23,586 bases of DNA from an uncultured Campylobacter sp. (GTDB lineage Bacteria; Campylobacterota; Campylobacteria; Campylobacterales; Campylobacteraceae): contig NZ_CALHVM010000069.1 of the NCBI RefSeq assembly GCF_938039205.1, forward strand, positions 1 through 23,586, read 5' to 3'. The translations under genes were made by a program, and so were the position numbers. Shown here in pieces: positions 14,229 through 23,206 of the stretch. The number at the start of each line of letters is the position of its first letter. Positions within the stretch are counted from its first letter, which is position 1. Below the pieces are notes generated by a model, which saw nothing but the letters and a program-made list of their open reading frames with translations, was not told the origin of the DNA and made no database searches.

Positions 14229-15899
14229 TTATGATAGCTGTTCTTTAATAATATCGCCCAAAGTAACCTTATCGTCGCTATTTATCTCGTTTAGCACCTC
14301 GCGCTCTTTTTGTCTTGCAAGGCGCCTTACGCTTAGGCGGATTCTATTTTTCTTCTCGTCAATAAAAGCTATCGCAGCTTCGATATTATCGTTTATGTTT
14401 AGGCTTTCAGCGCTTACGCTACCTAGGTCTTCTTTGCGGATGAGCGCATCGACATTATCGCCGAGCTCTACAAATACGCCGAAATCTTTAATATCGCGAA
14501 TTTTACCAGTCACGATGTCGCCTACGTTAAATTTCTTTGCATAGGCTTGTACCGGGCTTTGTTTTAGATCCTTTTGACTAAGAGAAATTTTTTGCTCGTT
14601 AGAGTCGATTTTGATGATTTTTACCTCAACCTCGTCGCCCACTTTAAACAAATCTTTGCACTTGTCGTTTCTATCCCATGAAGCATCCTCATTATGGAGC
14701 AAGCCCTCAACTGCGCCAATCCTAACAAATGCTCCAAAGTTAGTCACACTAGTAACTACGCCTTTAGTGACGTCCCCTTCTTTAAATTGGGCTTTAAATT
14801 CGTCAAACGGTTTTTTGAGTAGGTTTTTCAGACTCACTCTTAGGCGGCGATCTTTTGCGTCTATCTCGATAACCTCGACGTCAAGCTCCTCGCCTTCACT
14901 AATGTGATCTTTTGGATTTTTGATATTTTTATCCCATGAAATTTCAGAAATGTGCAAAAAGCCCTCTATGTCGTTGCCAAGATCCACAAATGCACCATAA
15001 GGCTCAATGTTGCTGACTGTTACTTTTATAGTGTCACCCACATCTAGTCCATCTTTTATCTCATCCCAAGGATCTGGAGTTGCAGCCTTGATAGATAGAG
15101 AAAGGTGTTTTTTCTCGTTATCGTATTTGATAACTTTTACTAAAACCTTATCACCTTCTTTGTAGATAGAGCCCGGATTTACCGGTCCTTTATAGCTTAT
15201 CTCACTGTAGTGCACGAGTCCATCCACTCCACCTACGTCTACAAACATACCGTAAGTAGTGATTTTCTTAACCACACCCTCTATCACATCCGTATTTTCA
15301 GCGACTGCAGATATCGCTTCTCTTTTTTTCTTTCTATCTTCGTCAAGCAGTTTTTTTCTTGATACGATAATGCTTTGCTCGTCTTTGTCTATTTTTATGA
15401 CTTTTACTTTAAACGACTTTCCTACTACCGCGTTTGCGTCTTTAAAGCCGCCTTGCGAGCGAGGCAAGAAAAACTCGATACCCTCACTGTTTTGAGCAAC
15501 AAAACCGCCTTTATTTTTACCGATTATTTTTACGTCAAATACGTCTTGATTTTCTTCGTTATATGAGTCTATGTAAGCTTTTACTTTTTCTTTTCTAAGC
15601 GCTTTTTTGTGAGAAACGATAGGTTTACCGCCTCTTGAGCCGGTTATTACGACCTTTATAGTATCGCCCGTTTTAAATTTAAGCTCTCCGTTTTCATCTT
15701 GGATCTCGGAAATATTTAAAATTCCCTCTGATTTTTTACCGACGTTTACAAAAACCTCGTCGCCTTTAATATCGACGATTATTCCGTCGCTATCCTCTTC
15801 AGTCTTTTTAAAAGACTCCTCTAACATCGAGGCAAAATCGTCGTCTTCGATACCGTCGTTTGCCTTACTAAGCTGAACTTTTTTGTTCACCGCAGCCAT
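14229..15899 (-). CDS. rpsA: 30S ribosomal protein S1
   Basis: This 556-residue protein has six S1 (OB-fold) domains at about 36-101, 118-184, 203-272, 288-359, 373-443 and 458-526. The last four carry the classic pattern, e.g. YGMFVDVGGVDGLVHYSEIS and YGAFVDLGNDIEGFLHISEIS. It binds mRNA on the small subunit during initiation. The length matches epsilonproteobacterial S1. The ATG has AAGGAAC upstream. A 135-base gap separates it from ispH, so it may have its own promoter in addition to read-through. Confidence 0.96.
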   Translation of the reverse strand: MAAVNKKVQLSKANDGIEDDDFASMLEESFKKTEEDSDGIIVDIKGDEVFVNVGKKSEGILNISEIQDENGELKFKTGDTIKVVITGSRGGKPIVSHKKALRKEKVKAYIDSYNEENQDVFDVKIIGKNKGGFVAQNSEGIEFFLPRSQGGFKDANAVVGKSFKVKVIKIDKDEQSIIVSRKKLLDEDRKKKREAISAVAENTDVIEGVVKKITTYGMFVDVGGVDGLVHYSEISYKGPVNPGSIYKEGDKVLVKVIKYDNEKKHLSLSIKAATPDPWDEIKDGLDVGDTIKVTVSNIEPYGAFVDLGNDIEGFLHISEISWDKNIKNPKDHISEGEELDVEVIEIDAKDRRLRVSLKNLLKKPFDEFKAQFKEGDVTKGVVTSVTNFGAFVRIGAVEGLLHNEDASWDRNDKCKDLFKVGDEVEVKIIKIDSNEQKISLSQKDLKQSPVQAYAKKFNVGDIVTGKIRDIKDFGVFVELGDNVDALIRKEDLGSVSAESLNINDNIEAAIAFIDEKKNRIRLSVRRLARQKEREVLNEINSDDKVTLGDIIKEQLS

Positions 15900-16034
15900 C
15901 TTGTTCCTTTTGTATATATTTTGCTTTTAACACAATTAGACTCAATTTTACTTAATATTAACTTATTTGTAGATTAACTTGTGAAATTTCAGGGCTAAAT
16001 TTGAAATTTTGTTTAAAAAGGTAATGAGTATTTA

Positions 16035-16865
16035 TTAAATTTGAAAGCTCTCCAGCTTATCAATCACTTTTTGGATAATCCAATCAGGCGTAGAGGCTCC
16101 AGCGCTCACTCCGCAGAGATTTTTCCCTTCAAACCATGTACGCTCGAGTTCTAACTCATTTTCCACGAGATAGCTATCCTCGCAGGCGGTTTTTGAGATG
16201 AGATAAAGCTGCTTTGTATTTGAGCTGTTTTTTCCGCCGACTACAACCATCACGTCGGCTCTAACGGCTAAGTTTTTAACAGCTTCTTGGTTTTCAAAAG
16301 TAGCATTACAAATCGTATTAAAAACGCGTACTTCTTTTACGCGCAGCATCAAATAATTTACGATTTGCATAAATTTTTCTACCTTACGCGTAGTTTGACT
16401 AATGACGGCTACTTTTTGAGCCAGTTTTACGCTCTCTAGCTCACTCTCCTCTAGCACGACGAAAACCTTACCGACGGCGTATGATTTTACGCCCTTTATC
16501 TCGGGGTGTTTTTCATCGCCGAATATCACGATATCGTAGCCTTCTTTGCTCATTTTCTCGCAAATTTGCTGCGGTTTGGTCACAAATGGGCATGTAGCAT
16601 CAATCACCTTTATGTCGCTTTTTTTTAGCTCGGCTAGGTCGCCTTTTGTGATGCCGTGCGTGCGGATGATCGCTTTTTTTTCGCCGTCGATTTCGTTTAT
16701 GCCCTCAAGTGTTTTGACGTTAAAGTTTTTATTTAGGCGGTTTATCTCGTCGTTGTTATGGATGATGGGTCCGATAGTTACGGCGTCCTTAGCGTTTTCG
16801 GCGATTTTTATGGCGCGCTTGACGCCAAAGCAAAAGCCATAACTGCTAGCAAGCTCAATCTTCAA
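16035..16865 (-). CDS. ispH: 4-hydroxy-3-methylbut-2-enyl diphosphate reductase
   Basis: IspH (LytB) makes IPP and DMAPP in the last step of the MEP isoprenoid pathway using a [4Fe-4S] cluster. The three cluster cysteines are Cys12 (GFCFGVKRAI), Cys92 (DATCPFV) and Cys186 (NTICNAT). Active-site His36, His70 and His120 and Glu122 are in place, with SAGASTP near the end. I choose the TTG at 16865 because GGAG lies six bases before it and the product then begins MKIELASSYGFC as in relatives; an in-frame TTG at 16877 would add four residues. The start lies inside the 3' end of aroA, so the two are coupled. Confidence 0.94.
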   Translation of the reverse strand: MKIELASSYGFCFGVKRAIKIAENAKDAVTIGPIIHNNDEINRLNKNFNVKTLEGINEIDGEKKAIIRTHGITKGDLAELKKSDIKVIDATCPFVTKPQQICEKMSKEGYDIVIFGDEKHPEIKGVKSYAVGKVFVVLEESELESVKLAQKVAVISQTTRKVEKFMQIVNYLMLRVKEVRVFNTICNATFENQEAVKNLAVRADVMVVVGGKNSSNTKQLYLISKTACEDSYLVENELELERTWFEGKNLCGVSAGASTPDWIIQKVIDKLESFQI

Positions 16866-18129
16866 CGCTAGCTCCAAGTTGTCTTAAAATCCCGCTAAAA
16901 TTTGGAAACGAAGTCGCGATAAATTCGCTCTTTTCTATAACCATTCCGCATTTTAGCCCAAGCACCGCAAAGCTCATCGCGATACGGTGATCGCCGTTGC
17001 TATCTATAATAGCGCAGTTTGCCTCGCCGCCTTTTACGCTAAAGCCGTCTTCAAATTCTTCGACTTCAAGCCCGCATTTTCGCAGACCTTGCACCATGAT
17101 TGCGATGCGATCGCTTTCTTTGACGCGAAGCTCTTTTGCGTTTTTAACACTACTTATGCCCTGCGCATTTGCAAAAGCTATGGCAAGCGCCGGCACCTCG
17201 TCGATTAGCCACGAGATATTTTTACTCACGTCCACGGCCTTTAACGGCGCGTGCTTTATCTCGATCTCACCGATACTTTCGTATGTGTTCGAGGTCTCTT
17301 TAAACGTTACTTGCGCGCCCATTTTGGCTAAAATTTTAAAGGCCTCCACGCGTGTTTTATTTAGTAGCATATTTTTTAGCACGATATGAGAATTTGGGAT
17401 TATCGCTGCGGCTGCGGCAAAGAAAAACGCCGAGCTAGGATCGTTTGGAACGCAAATTTCAAGCGGTTTTAGTGGCGCATTCATCGGTTCAACCTTGACG
17501 CCGCGGGGTAAAATTTGCAAACTTGCACCCATACCTTTTAGCATGCGTTCGGTGTGATCGCGACTAAGCTCAGGTTCGCTAAGCTCGCAGCCGTTTGATT
17601 TTAGTCCCGCTAAAATCAGCGCCGATTTTACCTGCGCGGAGGCGATTTTGCTATCAAATTTAAAATATTCCAGCTTCTTGCCGCGGATCGCCAAAGGCGC
17701 GTGATCTCCGCCGTTTGCGCCGTCTATCTTAGCGCCGACGCTGATCAGCGGTTTAGCCACGCGCGCCATCGGACGCCGATTTAAAAACTCATCCCCGCTT
17801 AGCACGAAAAAGCCCTCGCTAGCAGCCAAAAAGCCCATAAAAAGCCTCATAGCCGTGCCCGAGTTTCCGCACTCTAAAACAACGCTAGGCTCTTTTAAAT
17901 TTGCGCTCGGAGTTATGATTAGCTCGCCCTCTTTTTCCTCGATATGCGCGCCCAAATTTTTTACGATCTCTAGCGTATTTAGCGTATCCTCAGCCTTTAG
18001 ATAGTTTTTCACGCGGCTTGGCCTATCGCTTAAAAGCGAAAATATCGCGCATCTATGCGAGATAGATTTATCGGCCGCGATGTTTTCCAGGCTCGCGCTT
18101 ATCGGCGTTCTTAATGCGTAAACTTTCAT
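16855..18129 (-). CDS. aroA: 3-phosphoshikimate 1-carboxyvinyltransferase (EPSP synthase)
   Basis: This 424-residue enzyme joins shikimate 3-phosphate and PEP in the sixth shikimate step. Motifs: DKSISHR (20-26) binding shikimate phosphate, ECGNSGTAMR (86-95) binding PEP, RDHTERML near 195, and the lysine/arginine motif KESDRI near 335. The protein has normal length. Its ATG overlaps the pheT stop by four bases (ATGA), and its 3' end overlaps the ispH start, so it sits in the middle of a translationally coupled run. Confidence 0.96.
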   Translation of the reverse strand: MKVYALRTPISASLENIAADKSISHRCAIFSLLSDRPSRVKNYLKAEDTLNTLEIVKNLGAHIEEKEGELIITPSANLKEPSVVLECGNSGTAMRLFMGFLAASEGFFVLSGDEFLNRRPMARVAKPLISVGAKIDGANGGDHAPLAIRGKKLEYFKFDSKIASAQVKSALILAGLKSNGCELSEPELSRDHTERMLKGMGASLQILPRGVKVEPMNAPLKPLEICVPNDPSSAFFFAAAAAIIPNSHIVLKNMLLNKTRVEAFKILAKMGAQVTFKETSNTYESIGEIEIKHAPLKAVDVSKNISWLIDEVPALAIAFANAQGISSVKNAKELRVKESDRIAIMVQGLRKCGLEVEEFEDGFSVKGGEANCAIIDSNGDHRIAMSFAVLGLKCGMVIEKSEFIATSFPNFSGILRQLGASVED

Positions 18130-20459
18130 CTTAGTCCGATATTTAAATTTTGCTTTAAAGCGTCCAAAATTTTATCCATTATCGCTGCCACTTCCTCGTC
18201 TTCAAGCGTTTTTTGTATATCTTGGAAGTTAAATTTAACGCTCAGACTCACGTCGTCTCCGAGCTTATCGTCTGAGTATATATCGACCGGCGCAAATTCT
18301 TTTAGACACTCGATTTTTAGCGCGTTTATGCACTCTTTTATCGCTTCAAATTTCATGGATTTAGGCACGATTAGGCTTAGGTCTCTACTGATAGCCGGAA
18401 ATTTCGAGTATGGCTTGACGACTGCACCGTCAAATTTAAGCTTTTCAAACTCTATCTCGCAAAGATAGGTTCGCGGTAGGTCGCGCGCGGCCTCGACTCG
18501 CACGTCCACGCGGCCGATATAACCCACGCAAACGCCATTTTGATAGATTTTAGCTTGTTCAAATTCGCTTAGATATTTTACGTCGTCGCAGACTTTTAGC
18601 TCAAATTCGCCGACCGCGTTTCTAACGGCCGTCGCAAAGCCTAAAAAGTCGATATCGGCTGGCTTTGCACCGTTTAGCAGGCTAGGCTCTTTTGTAAGTC
18701 CGCTAGCTACGAAGCCAAATCTCTCGCTTTGCTCGCCGCTCTGGCCAAATACACTGCCGAATTCAAAAATTTTGACCGATTTTCGCTGATTTTTTACGTT
18801 TCGCTCGGCCGATTTTAGCAAGTGATTTGCAAGCGTCGGTCTTAGAGTGTTTAGCTCGCTATTTATCGGGTTGGCTATCTCGGCCTTGCAAGGCGAAAAA
18901 CCGAGCGCCGCTAGCTCGCTCGCGTCGTCGAATACATAATGCACGCTCTCGAAAAATCCGGCCGCAGCCGCTTTTTTACGCAAATTTAGCGCGTTTTTGT
19001 AGCCTACAAAGGTATCGTTTATGCGGTTTGCTTCGCTAAAATTTAACGGCTTTGAAGCAATGTTGTCGATACCGACCATTCGCACAATCTCCTCGCACAC
19101 GTCTTGAGAATTTACGATATCGTGGCGAAATAGCGGAACCTTCGCGTTCGCGCCCTCTTTTTCGGCGTTAAAAGTTAGGCTAAATCCAAGCTTTTTAAGT
19201 ATCCTTACGACGTCGTTTTGAGAGACTTCTTGACCGATCATTTTTTGCATTTCGCTCATCGTAAAGCTCACGACTTTCGGCTCTCGCGTCATTACGCTTT
19301 GCTGAGAGCCCGCATAAAGCGCGACCGATTTTAGCGCGGCTAGCTGTTTAAATAAAAAATCGGCTCCAAAACCTACGTTTGGCTCGCTACCTCTTAGCGA
19401 GCGGTAAGTCTGCGCTTGGCGCGGCATTTGCTTGTCCTCATAGACCGTGGTTGCGATCACTTGCGGATCGGTGTAGCTAGCCTCCACTATGATTAGTTTG
19501 CTGTTTTCGTCAAGCCTCGCCGCGTCCGTCTGATATACGCCGCCCACACCTAAAAGCTCGCCGCCGGCTAAAATTTCAGTTGCTAAATTTGCGCCCTTTT
19601 GCAGGTCAAAAACAGCTCGCTCGTCGTCCTTTTTGAGCTTGGCGTAATCATACGCGCTAAAAAGCACGCCGGTTGAGTGTGTAGCGTAGTCTAACAGGCG
19701 CTCGATGCGGTTTTGTTTATCGCACTCGATCAGCGCCAAACGGATCTTCATTAGCAAATTTTCGTCGAAATACTCTTTTATCTCAAATGCTCGGTACTGA
19801 AAACTGCTTTGTAAATTTTCCTCGGCGTGGATAGCTAAAATACGCCCGATACCGAGCAAATTTTCGCCCTCTTCGTATCTGGCAGCGTCTTTTAGCGGCA
19901 GATCAAGCGCCGCCGATAGATCCCTCGCTACGCCATAAACACTCAGGCAGTCGCCGCGGTTTGGCGTTAGCTCGATCTCGATTATATCGTCGTTTAGTAG
20001 CGGATATTCGCAAATTTCCTTACCCAGTTTTAGCTCGCCGATACTTTCATCCAGCGGCATTATGCCGTCGTTTGTTTTTACGAGGCCAAGCTCCACGGAT
20101 GAACAAATCATGCCGTTTGACTCGACTCCACGCAGTTTTGCTCTTTTTATCTCTAGGCCGCTTGGCATAACGGCGCCAGATAGCGCCACCGGCACGAACT
20201 GCCCAGCCTCGACGTTTTTCGCACCGCAGACGATTTGTAGCGTCTCGCCGCCTACGTCCACTTGGCAAACGCTTAGTTTCTCGGCGTTTTCGTGTTTTAT
20301 CTTACTTTTTACGTAGCCTACGACGATATTTTTAGGTACCCTTATCTCTTTAAAGCTATCGACCTCGAGCCCGATCGAATTTAACGTCTTTAGCAGCGTT
20401 TCGCTCGTTACGCTCGAGATATCCAGCCATTCGCTTAGCCAATTTCTTGAAATTATCAT
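18126..20459 (-). CDS. pheT: Phenylalanyl-tRNA synthetase beta subunit
   Basis: This 777-residue subunit pairs with PheS in an alpha2-beta2 enzyme. In order: N-terminal segment, tRNA-binding OB domain (about 42-128, with CGAKNVEAGQFVPVAL), B3/B4 editing domain, B5 domain (about 395-470), the catalytic-like core, and a C-terminal FDX-ACB anticodon-binding domain (about 685-777, opening KPYSKFPAISRDLSLIV). Length is normal. Overlaps of four bases with pheS upstream and aroA downstream show a compact operon. Confidence 0.97.
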   Translation of the reverse strand: MIISRNWLSEWLDISSVTSETLLKTLNSIGLEVDSFKEIRVPKNIVVGYVKSKIKHENAEKLSVCQVDVGGETLQIVCGAKNVEAGQFVPVALSGAVMPSGLEIKRAKLRGVESNGMICSSVELGLVKTNDGIMPLDESIGELKLGKEICEYPLLNDDIIEIELTPNRGDCLSVYGVARDLSAALDLPLKDAARYEEGENLLGIGRILAIHAEENLQSSFQYRAFEIKEYFDENLLMKIRLALIECDKQNRIERLLDYATHSTGVLFSAYDYAKLKKDDERAVFDLQKGANLATEILAGGELLGVGGVYQTDAARLDENSKLIIVEASYTDPQVIATTVYEDKQMPRQAQTYRSLRGSEPNVGFGADFLFKQLAALKSVALYAGSQQSVMTREPKVVSFTMSEMQKMIGQEVSQNDVVRILKKLGFSLTFNAEKEGANAKVPLFRHDIVNSQDVCEEIVRMVGIDNIASKPLNFSEANRINDTFVGYKNALNLRKKAAAAGFFESVHYVFDDASELAALGFSPCKAEIANPINSELNTLRPTLANHLLKSAERNVKNQRKSVKIFEFGSVFGQSGEQSERFGFVASGLTKEPSLLNGAKPADIDFLGFATAVRNAVGEFELKVCDDVKYLSEFEQAKIYQNGVCVGYIGRVDVRVEAARDLPRTYLCEIEFEKLKFDGAVVKPYSKFPAISRDLSLIVPKSMKFEAIKECINALKIECLKEFAPVDIYSDDKLGDDVSLSVKFNFQDIQKTLEDEEVAAIMDKILDALKQNLNIGLR

Positions 20460-21448
20460 TTAAACTGCTCCAATAATCTTAAATCTCCCTCGAAAAGCGA
20501 GCGCAAATCAGGAATTTGATGAAGCAGCATCGCAAATCTCTCGACTCCAAGCCCAAATGCGTATCCGCTCACGTTTTTGTAGCCGACGGCCTTAAAGACA
20601 TTGGGATCGACCACGCCGCATCCTAGCACCTCGAGCCAGCCGGTTTGCTTGCATACGCGGCATCCGTCGCCGTGACAGAAAATACAGCTGATATCGACCT
20701 CCGCGCTGGGCTCGGTAAACGGGAAAAAGCTAGGGCGAAAGCGCACTTTAACGTCGCCGAACATGTATTTTAAGAAATTTTCAAGCATTGATTTTAAATT
20801 TGCAAAGCTCACCGCGCCGCCCTCCTCGACCACGAGGCCTTCTACCTGATGAAACATCGGCGTGTGCGTTAGATCCATATCGCGGCGAAATACCGTTCCT
20901 GGCGCTATCATGCGGATCGGAGGCTTTTTGCTCATCATCGTGCGCACCTGCACTGGGCTAGTGTGCGTGCGAAGTAGCCTAAAATCCTTAAAATAAAACG
21001 TATCCTGCATATCGCGCGCGGGGTGATATTTAGGTAAATTTAGCGCCTCAAAGTTGTGGAAATCATCTTCTATGAGCGGTCCCGTCTCGAGCGAGAAATT
21101 TTGCATCATAAAGTACTCGATGATCTTATCCATCGTAGCCATTACTGGGTGCAGCGCTCCAGCACCGCTTGGTTCGTTAAATAGCGTGATGTCGATGGCT
21201 TCGGCCTTCATTTTGGCTTTTATCTCGCCGCTTTCAAGCTCGGTTTTTTTAGCCACCAAAAGCGCCTCAAATTCGTCTCTTAGCTTGTTTAAATTTGCCG
21301 CAAATTCCTTCTTGGCCGCTTCGTCCATATCCTTAAGCTTAGCAAACTCCGACGTGATCGCGCCCTTTTTGCCCAGTAGCGCGACGCGAATCTTGTCTAA
21401 ATCCGCCAAATTCCCGCATTTTGCGATACTTTCTCTATACTCTTGCAA
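20456..21448 (-). CDS. pheS: Phenylalanyl-tRNA synthetase alpha subunit
   Basis: The 330-residue class II catalytic subunit has an N-terminal coiled coil (about 1-85), motif 2 around GTVFRRDMD (184-192) and motif 3 GLGVERFAML (299-308). Four cysteines in CIFCHGDGCRVC (255, 258, 263, 266) form a zinc-ribbon-like insert just before LEVLGCGVV; similar inserts occur in many bacterial PheS proteins. The start is TTG (21448) with AAGG upstream; the N-terminus MQEYRESI fits relatives, and no better ATG is available. It is first in the pheS-pheT-aroA-ispH run and divergent from the HIT gene. Confidence 0.96.
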   Translation of the reverse strand: MQEYRESIAKCGNLADLDKIRVALLGKKGAITSEFAKLKDMDEAAKKEFAANLNKLRDEFEALLVAKKTELESGEIKAKMKAEAIDITLFNEPSGAGALHPVMATMDKIIEYFMMQNFSLETGPLIEDDFHNFEALNLPKYHPARDMQDTFYFKDFRLLRTHTSPVQVRTMMSKKPPIRMIAPGTVFRRDMDLTHTPMFHQVEGLVVEEGGAVSFANLKSMLENFLKYMFGDVKVRFRPSFFPFTEPSAEVDISCIFCHGDGCRVCKQTGWLEVLGCGVVDPNVFKAVGYKNVSGYAFGLGVERFAMLLHQIPDLRSLFEGDLRLLEQFK

Positions 21449-21537
21449 GTTTTTACCTTTACTGAATTTTAGGATAGATTGTAGTCAAAATTTGATAAAA
21501 TCTGCCTAAAAGGCGGGAAATTTTAACTTTTACTTGT

Positions 21538-21543
21538 TATAAT
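21538..21543 (+). promoter_or_regulatory. -10 box of the HIT gene
   Basis: A perfect TATAAT with TTACTTGT before it lies 28 bases ahead of the HIT ATG. The opposing pheS promoter must lie in the same 123-base gap; a weak TACAAT (21483-21478, minus) is a candidate. Confidence 0.6.
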
Positions 21544-21571
21544 TAAGCCAAATTTTAACCAGGAGAAAATC

Positions 21572-21925
21572 ATGACGATATTTGAAAAAATCGTAGCAGG
21601 CGAAATACCTTGCAACAAAGTGTTGGAAAACGACAAATTCCTAGCCTTTAACGACATAAATCCAAAGGCTCCGATTCATATTTTGATCATCCCGAAAAAA
21701 CACTTTGAAAATTTCCAGGAGATGGACGGGGCGCTGATGGGCGAGATGACGAAATTTATCCAAGAGGTCGCGGTGCTGATGGGCGTGGATAAGAGCGGAT
21801 ACCGCCTAGTCACAAACTGCGGCGAAAACGGCGGCCAAGAGGTTATGCACCTACATTTTCACCTGCTAGCCGGCGCAAAGCTGGGCTGGGTAGATACCGC
21901 GACCGATCCGCAAAGCACGTTTTAA
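21572..21925 (+). CDS. HIT family nucleotide-binding hydrolase (HinT-like)
   Basis: This 117-residue histidine triad protein has the triad His93-Leu-His95-Phe-His97 followed by LLAG, with His95 the expected nucleophile. The N-terminal half (IFEKIVAGEIPC) and length are typical of Hint purine nucleoside phosphoramidases. The ATG has AGGAGAAA upstream. It is divergent from pheS, the same placement as the HIT gene Cj0898 in C. jejuni from memory. It is followed by a run of three hairpins. Confidence 0.94.
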   Translation: MTIFEKIVAGEIPCNKVLENDKFLAFNDINPKAPIHILIIPKKHFENFQEMDGALMGEMTKFIQEVAVLMGVDKSGYRLVTNCGENGGQEVMHLHFHLLAGAKLGWVDTATDPQSTF

Positions 21926-21930
21926 ATTTT

Positions 21931-21961
21931 AAATTTACGCTCGAAATTTGAGCGTAAATTT
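21931..21961 (+). terminator. First hairpin after the HIT gene
   Basis: A perfect 12-bp stem (21931-21942 with 21950-21961) encloses a 7-base loop, starting five bases after the HIT stop. It is stable enough to protect the 3' end or terminate, though the following T-run is short. Confidence 0.55.
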
Positions 21962-21963
21962 GA

Positions 21964-22001
21964 TTTAGCGAGCCGTCCGCAAGCACGGCAAACTCGCTAA
22001 A
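21964..22001. repeat. Second hairpin after the HIT gene
   Basis: TTTAGCGAG (21964-21972) pairs with CTCGCTAAA (21993-22001), with an inner CCGT/ACGG stem (21973-21976 with 21985-21988). There is no T-run. It sits between two other hairpins. Confidence 0.55.
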
Positions 22002-22012
22002 TCTCCAAAAAG

Positions 22013-22041
22013 ACCGCCGAGTCCTTGCTGGGCTGGGCGGT
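22013..22041. terminator. Bidirectional terminator between HIT and MCP genes
   Basis: ACCGCC pairs with GGCGGT, with an inner AGTCC/GGGCT stem. The plus strand continues TTTAATTAAT; the minus strand continues CTTTTTGG. It can therefore serve both convergent genes. Confidence 0.75.
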
Positions 22042-22054
22042 TTAATTAATAATA

Positions 22055-23140
22055 TTATTTCCTAGCCGCTCTAACCGCGTTCAAAAGCGTCTCAAAGCCG
22101 ACTTTGCTCGATTTTTCCACGTCTTTTAGGATTTCCACTCCGGCGGCATTGTCTTTACTACTATCTGCAAAAATCTTGATCGCTTTCTCTAGTCCGCTAT
22201 GGACGTTTTCGTGATCGCGAGAGATATCTTGAACCGTTTTTGCGTCTTTTACGATATTTTTGACTTTTTCATTAAACCACTTACCGAATCTACAACGCCC
22301 GGCCTCAGGTATGCTTTCAAATTCGCCGTTTAAAACGGCTCTATAGCCGTTTAGTTTCATATTTATATGATCGATTTTACCGTTACTAACGTTAACTTCG
22401 TTAGTTAAATTTAATGTTTGATTTAAGATGTTTTGCGTGTTTTCGTTTACGCTTGCGATAGTGCCCTGAAAATCGCTCAAAACGCGCATCACGTCGCCCG
22501 AAATTTTAGAGAAATTCTCGCTCATTCCTATCATCGTATTTGAGCTTTGTTTTAGTCCGTTGATATTTACTTCGACTTCGAGAGTGGCTTTTTGCGTGCG
22601 TTCGGCGAGCTTTCGCACCTCATCGGCCACGACGGCAAATCCGCGTCCGTGTTCGCCCGCGCGCGCGGCTTCGATAGCTGCGTTTAGGGCTAGTAAATTC
22701 GTCTGATCGGAGATATCCTTGATCAAATTTATAATCTCCACGATCGACATCACGCTGTTATTTAGCGACGAGGCATCGTTTTGTAGGTCGCCGCTCATTT
22801 GCTGGACGTTTTCCATCGAACTAACGATAAAGCTCGTCTGTTCGCGCAACTCGCCCGTCTTAGTAAAAGTTAGATTATTTAGCTCGTTTATATTTTCGAG
22901 CATTTTTAGGTTTTCTTCCATCGTACCTTGCAAAAAATTTATACCGTCGGCGTAGCTAGCTAGCAGTAGTTTCGTCGCATTTTCGTTACTTTTAGGCGCG
23001 TTTTGCTCGCTAATCGCGCTTGATTTTACGGCCTCTAGATCGCTTTGCAGTCTTTGTATCTGCGCTTTTAGACTTTCGTTTTCTTGCTCTAAAGCAGCAT
23101 TTTTGCTTTCTAGCTCTTTTTTATATCCGTTTCCAAACAT
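22055..23140 (-). CDS. Soluble methyl-accepting chemotaxis protein with CZB zinc domain
   Basis: This 361-residue chemoreceptor has no membrane segment. An N-terminal coiled coil (about 5-40) leads to a short MCP signalling hairpin whose tip is DQTNLLALNAAIEAARAGEH (145-164) followed by GRGFAVVADEVRKLAERT (165-182), the CheA/CheW contact. The C-terminus is a CZB domain (about 255-325) with zinc ligands His258, Cys283 (RCRFGKWF), His310 and His314. CZB receptors in other bacteria sense zinc or oxidants such as HOCl through the Zn-Cys; that role here is inference. The ATG has AAGGAGG upstream and a TATAAT at 23170-23165. It converges on the HIT gene. Confidence 0.92.
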   Translation of the reverse strand: MFGNGYKKELESKNAALEQENESLKAQIQRLQSDLEAVKSSAISEQNAPKSNENATKLLLASYADGINFLQGTMEENLKMLENINELNNLTFTKTGELREQTSFIVSSMENVQQMSGDLQNDASSLNNSVMSIVEIINLIKDISDQTNLLALNAAIEAARAGEHGRGFAVVADEVRKLAERTQKATLEVEVNINGLKQSSNTMIGMSENFSKISGDVMRVLSDFQGTIASVNENTQNILNQTLNLTNEVNVSNGKIDHINMKLNGYRAVLNGEFESIPEAGRCRFGKWFNEKVKNIVKDAKTVQDISRDHENVHSGLEKAIKIFADSSKDNAAGVEILKDVEKSSKVGFETLLNAVRAARK

Positions 23141-23164
23141 CCTTTCCTCCTTAAATTTTCTATA

Positions 23165-23170
23165 ATTATA
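23165..23170 (-). promoter_or_regulatory. -10 box of the chemoreceptor gene
   Basis: TATAAT within AATTATAATTATAG on the minus strand lies 25 bases before the ATG. It sits in the gap after argH, so the receptor can be transcribed independently. Confidence 0.5.
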
Positions 23171-23206
23171 ATTAAATTTTTGCCTTTCTGCGATAAATTT
23201 TAAAAT

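Noticed and set aside
20047..20268. Minus-strand 73-residue arginine-rich frame inside pheT
   Set aside because: It is an alternative frame of pheT on the same strand, with biased basic composition and no own ribosome site.
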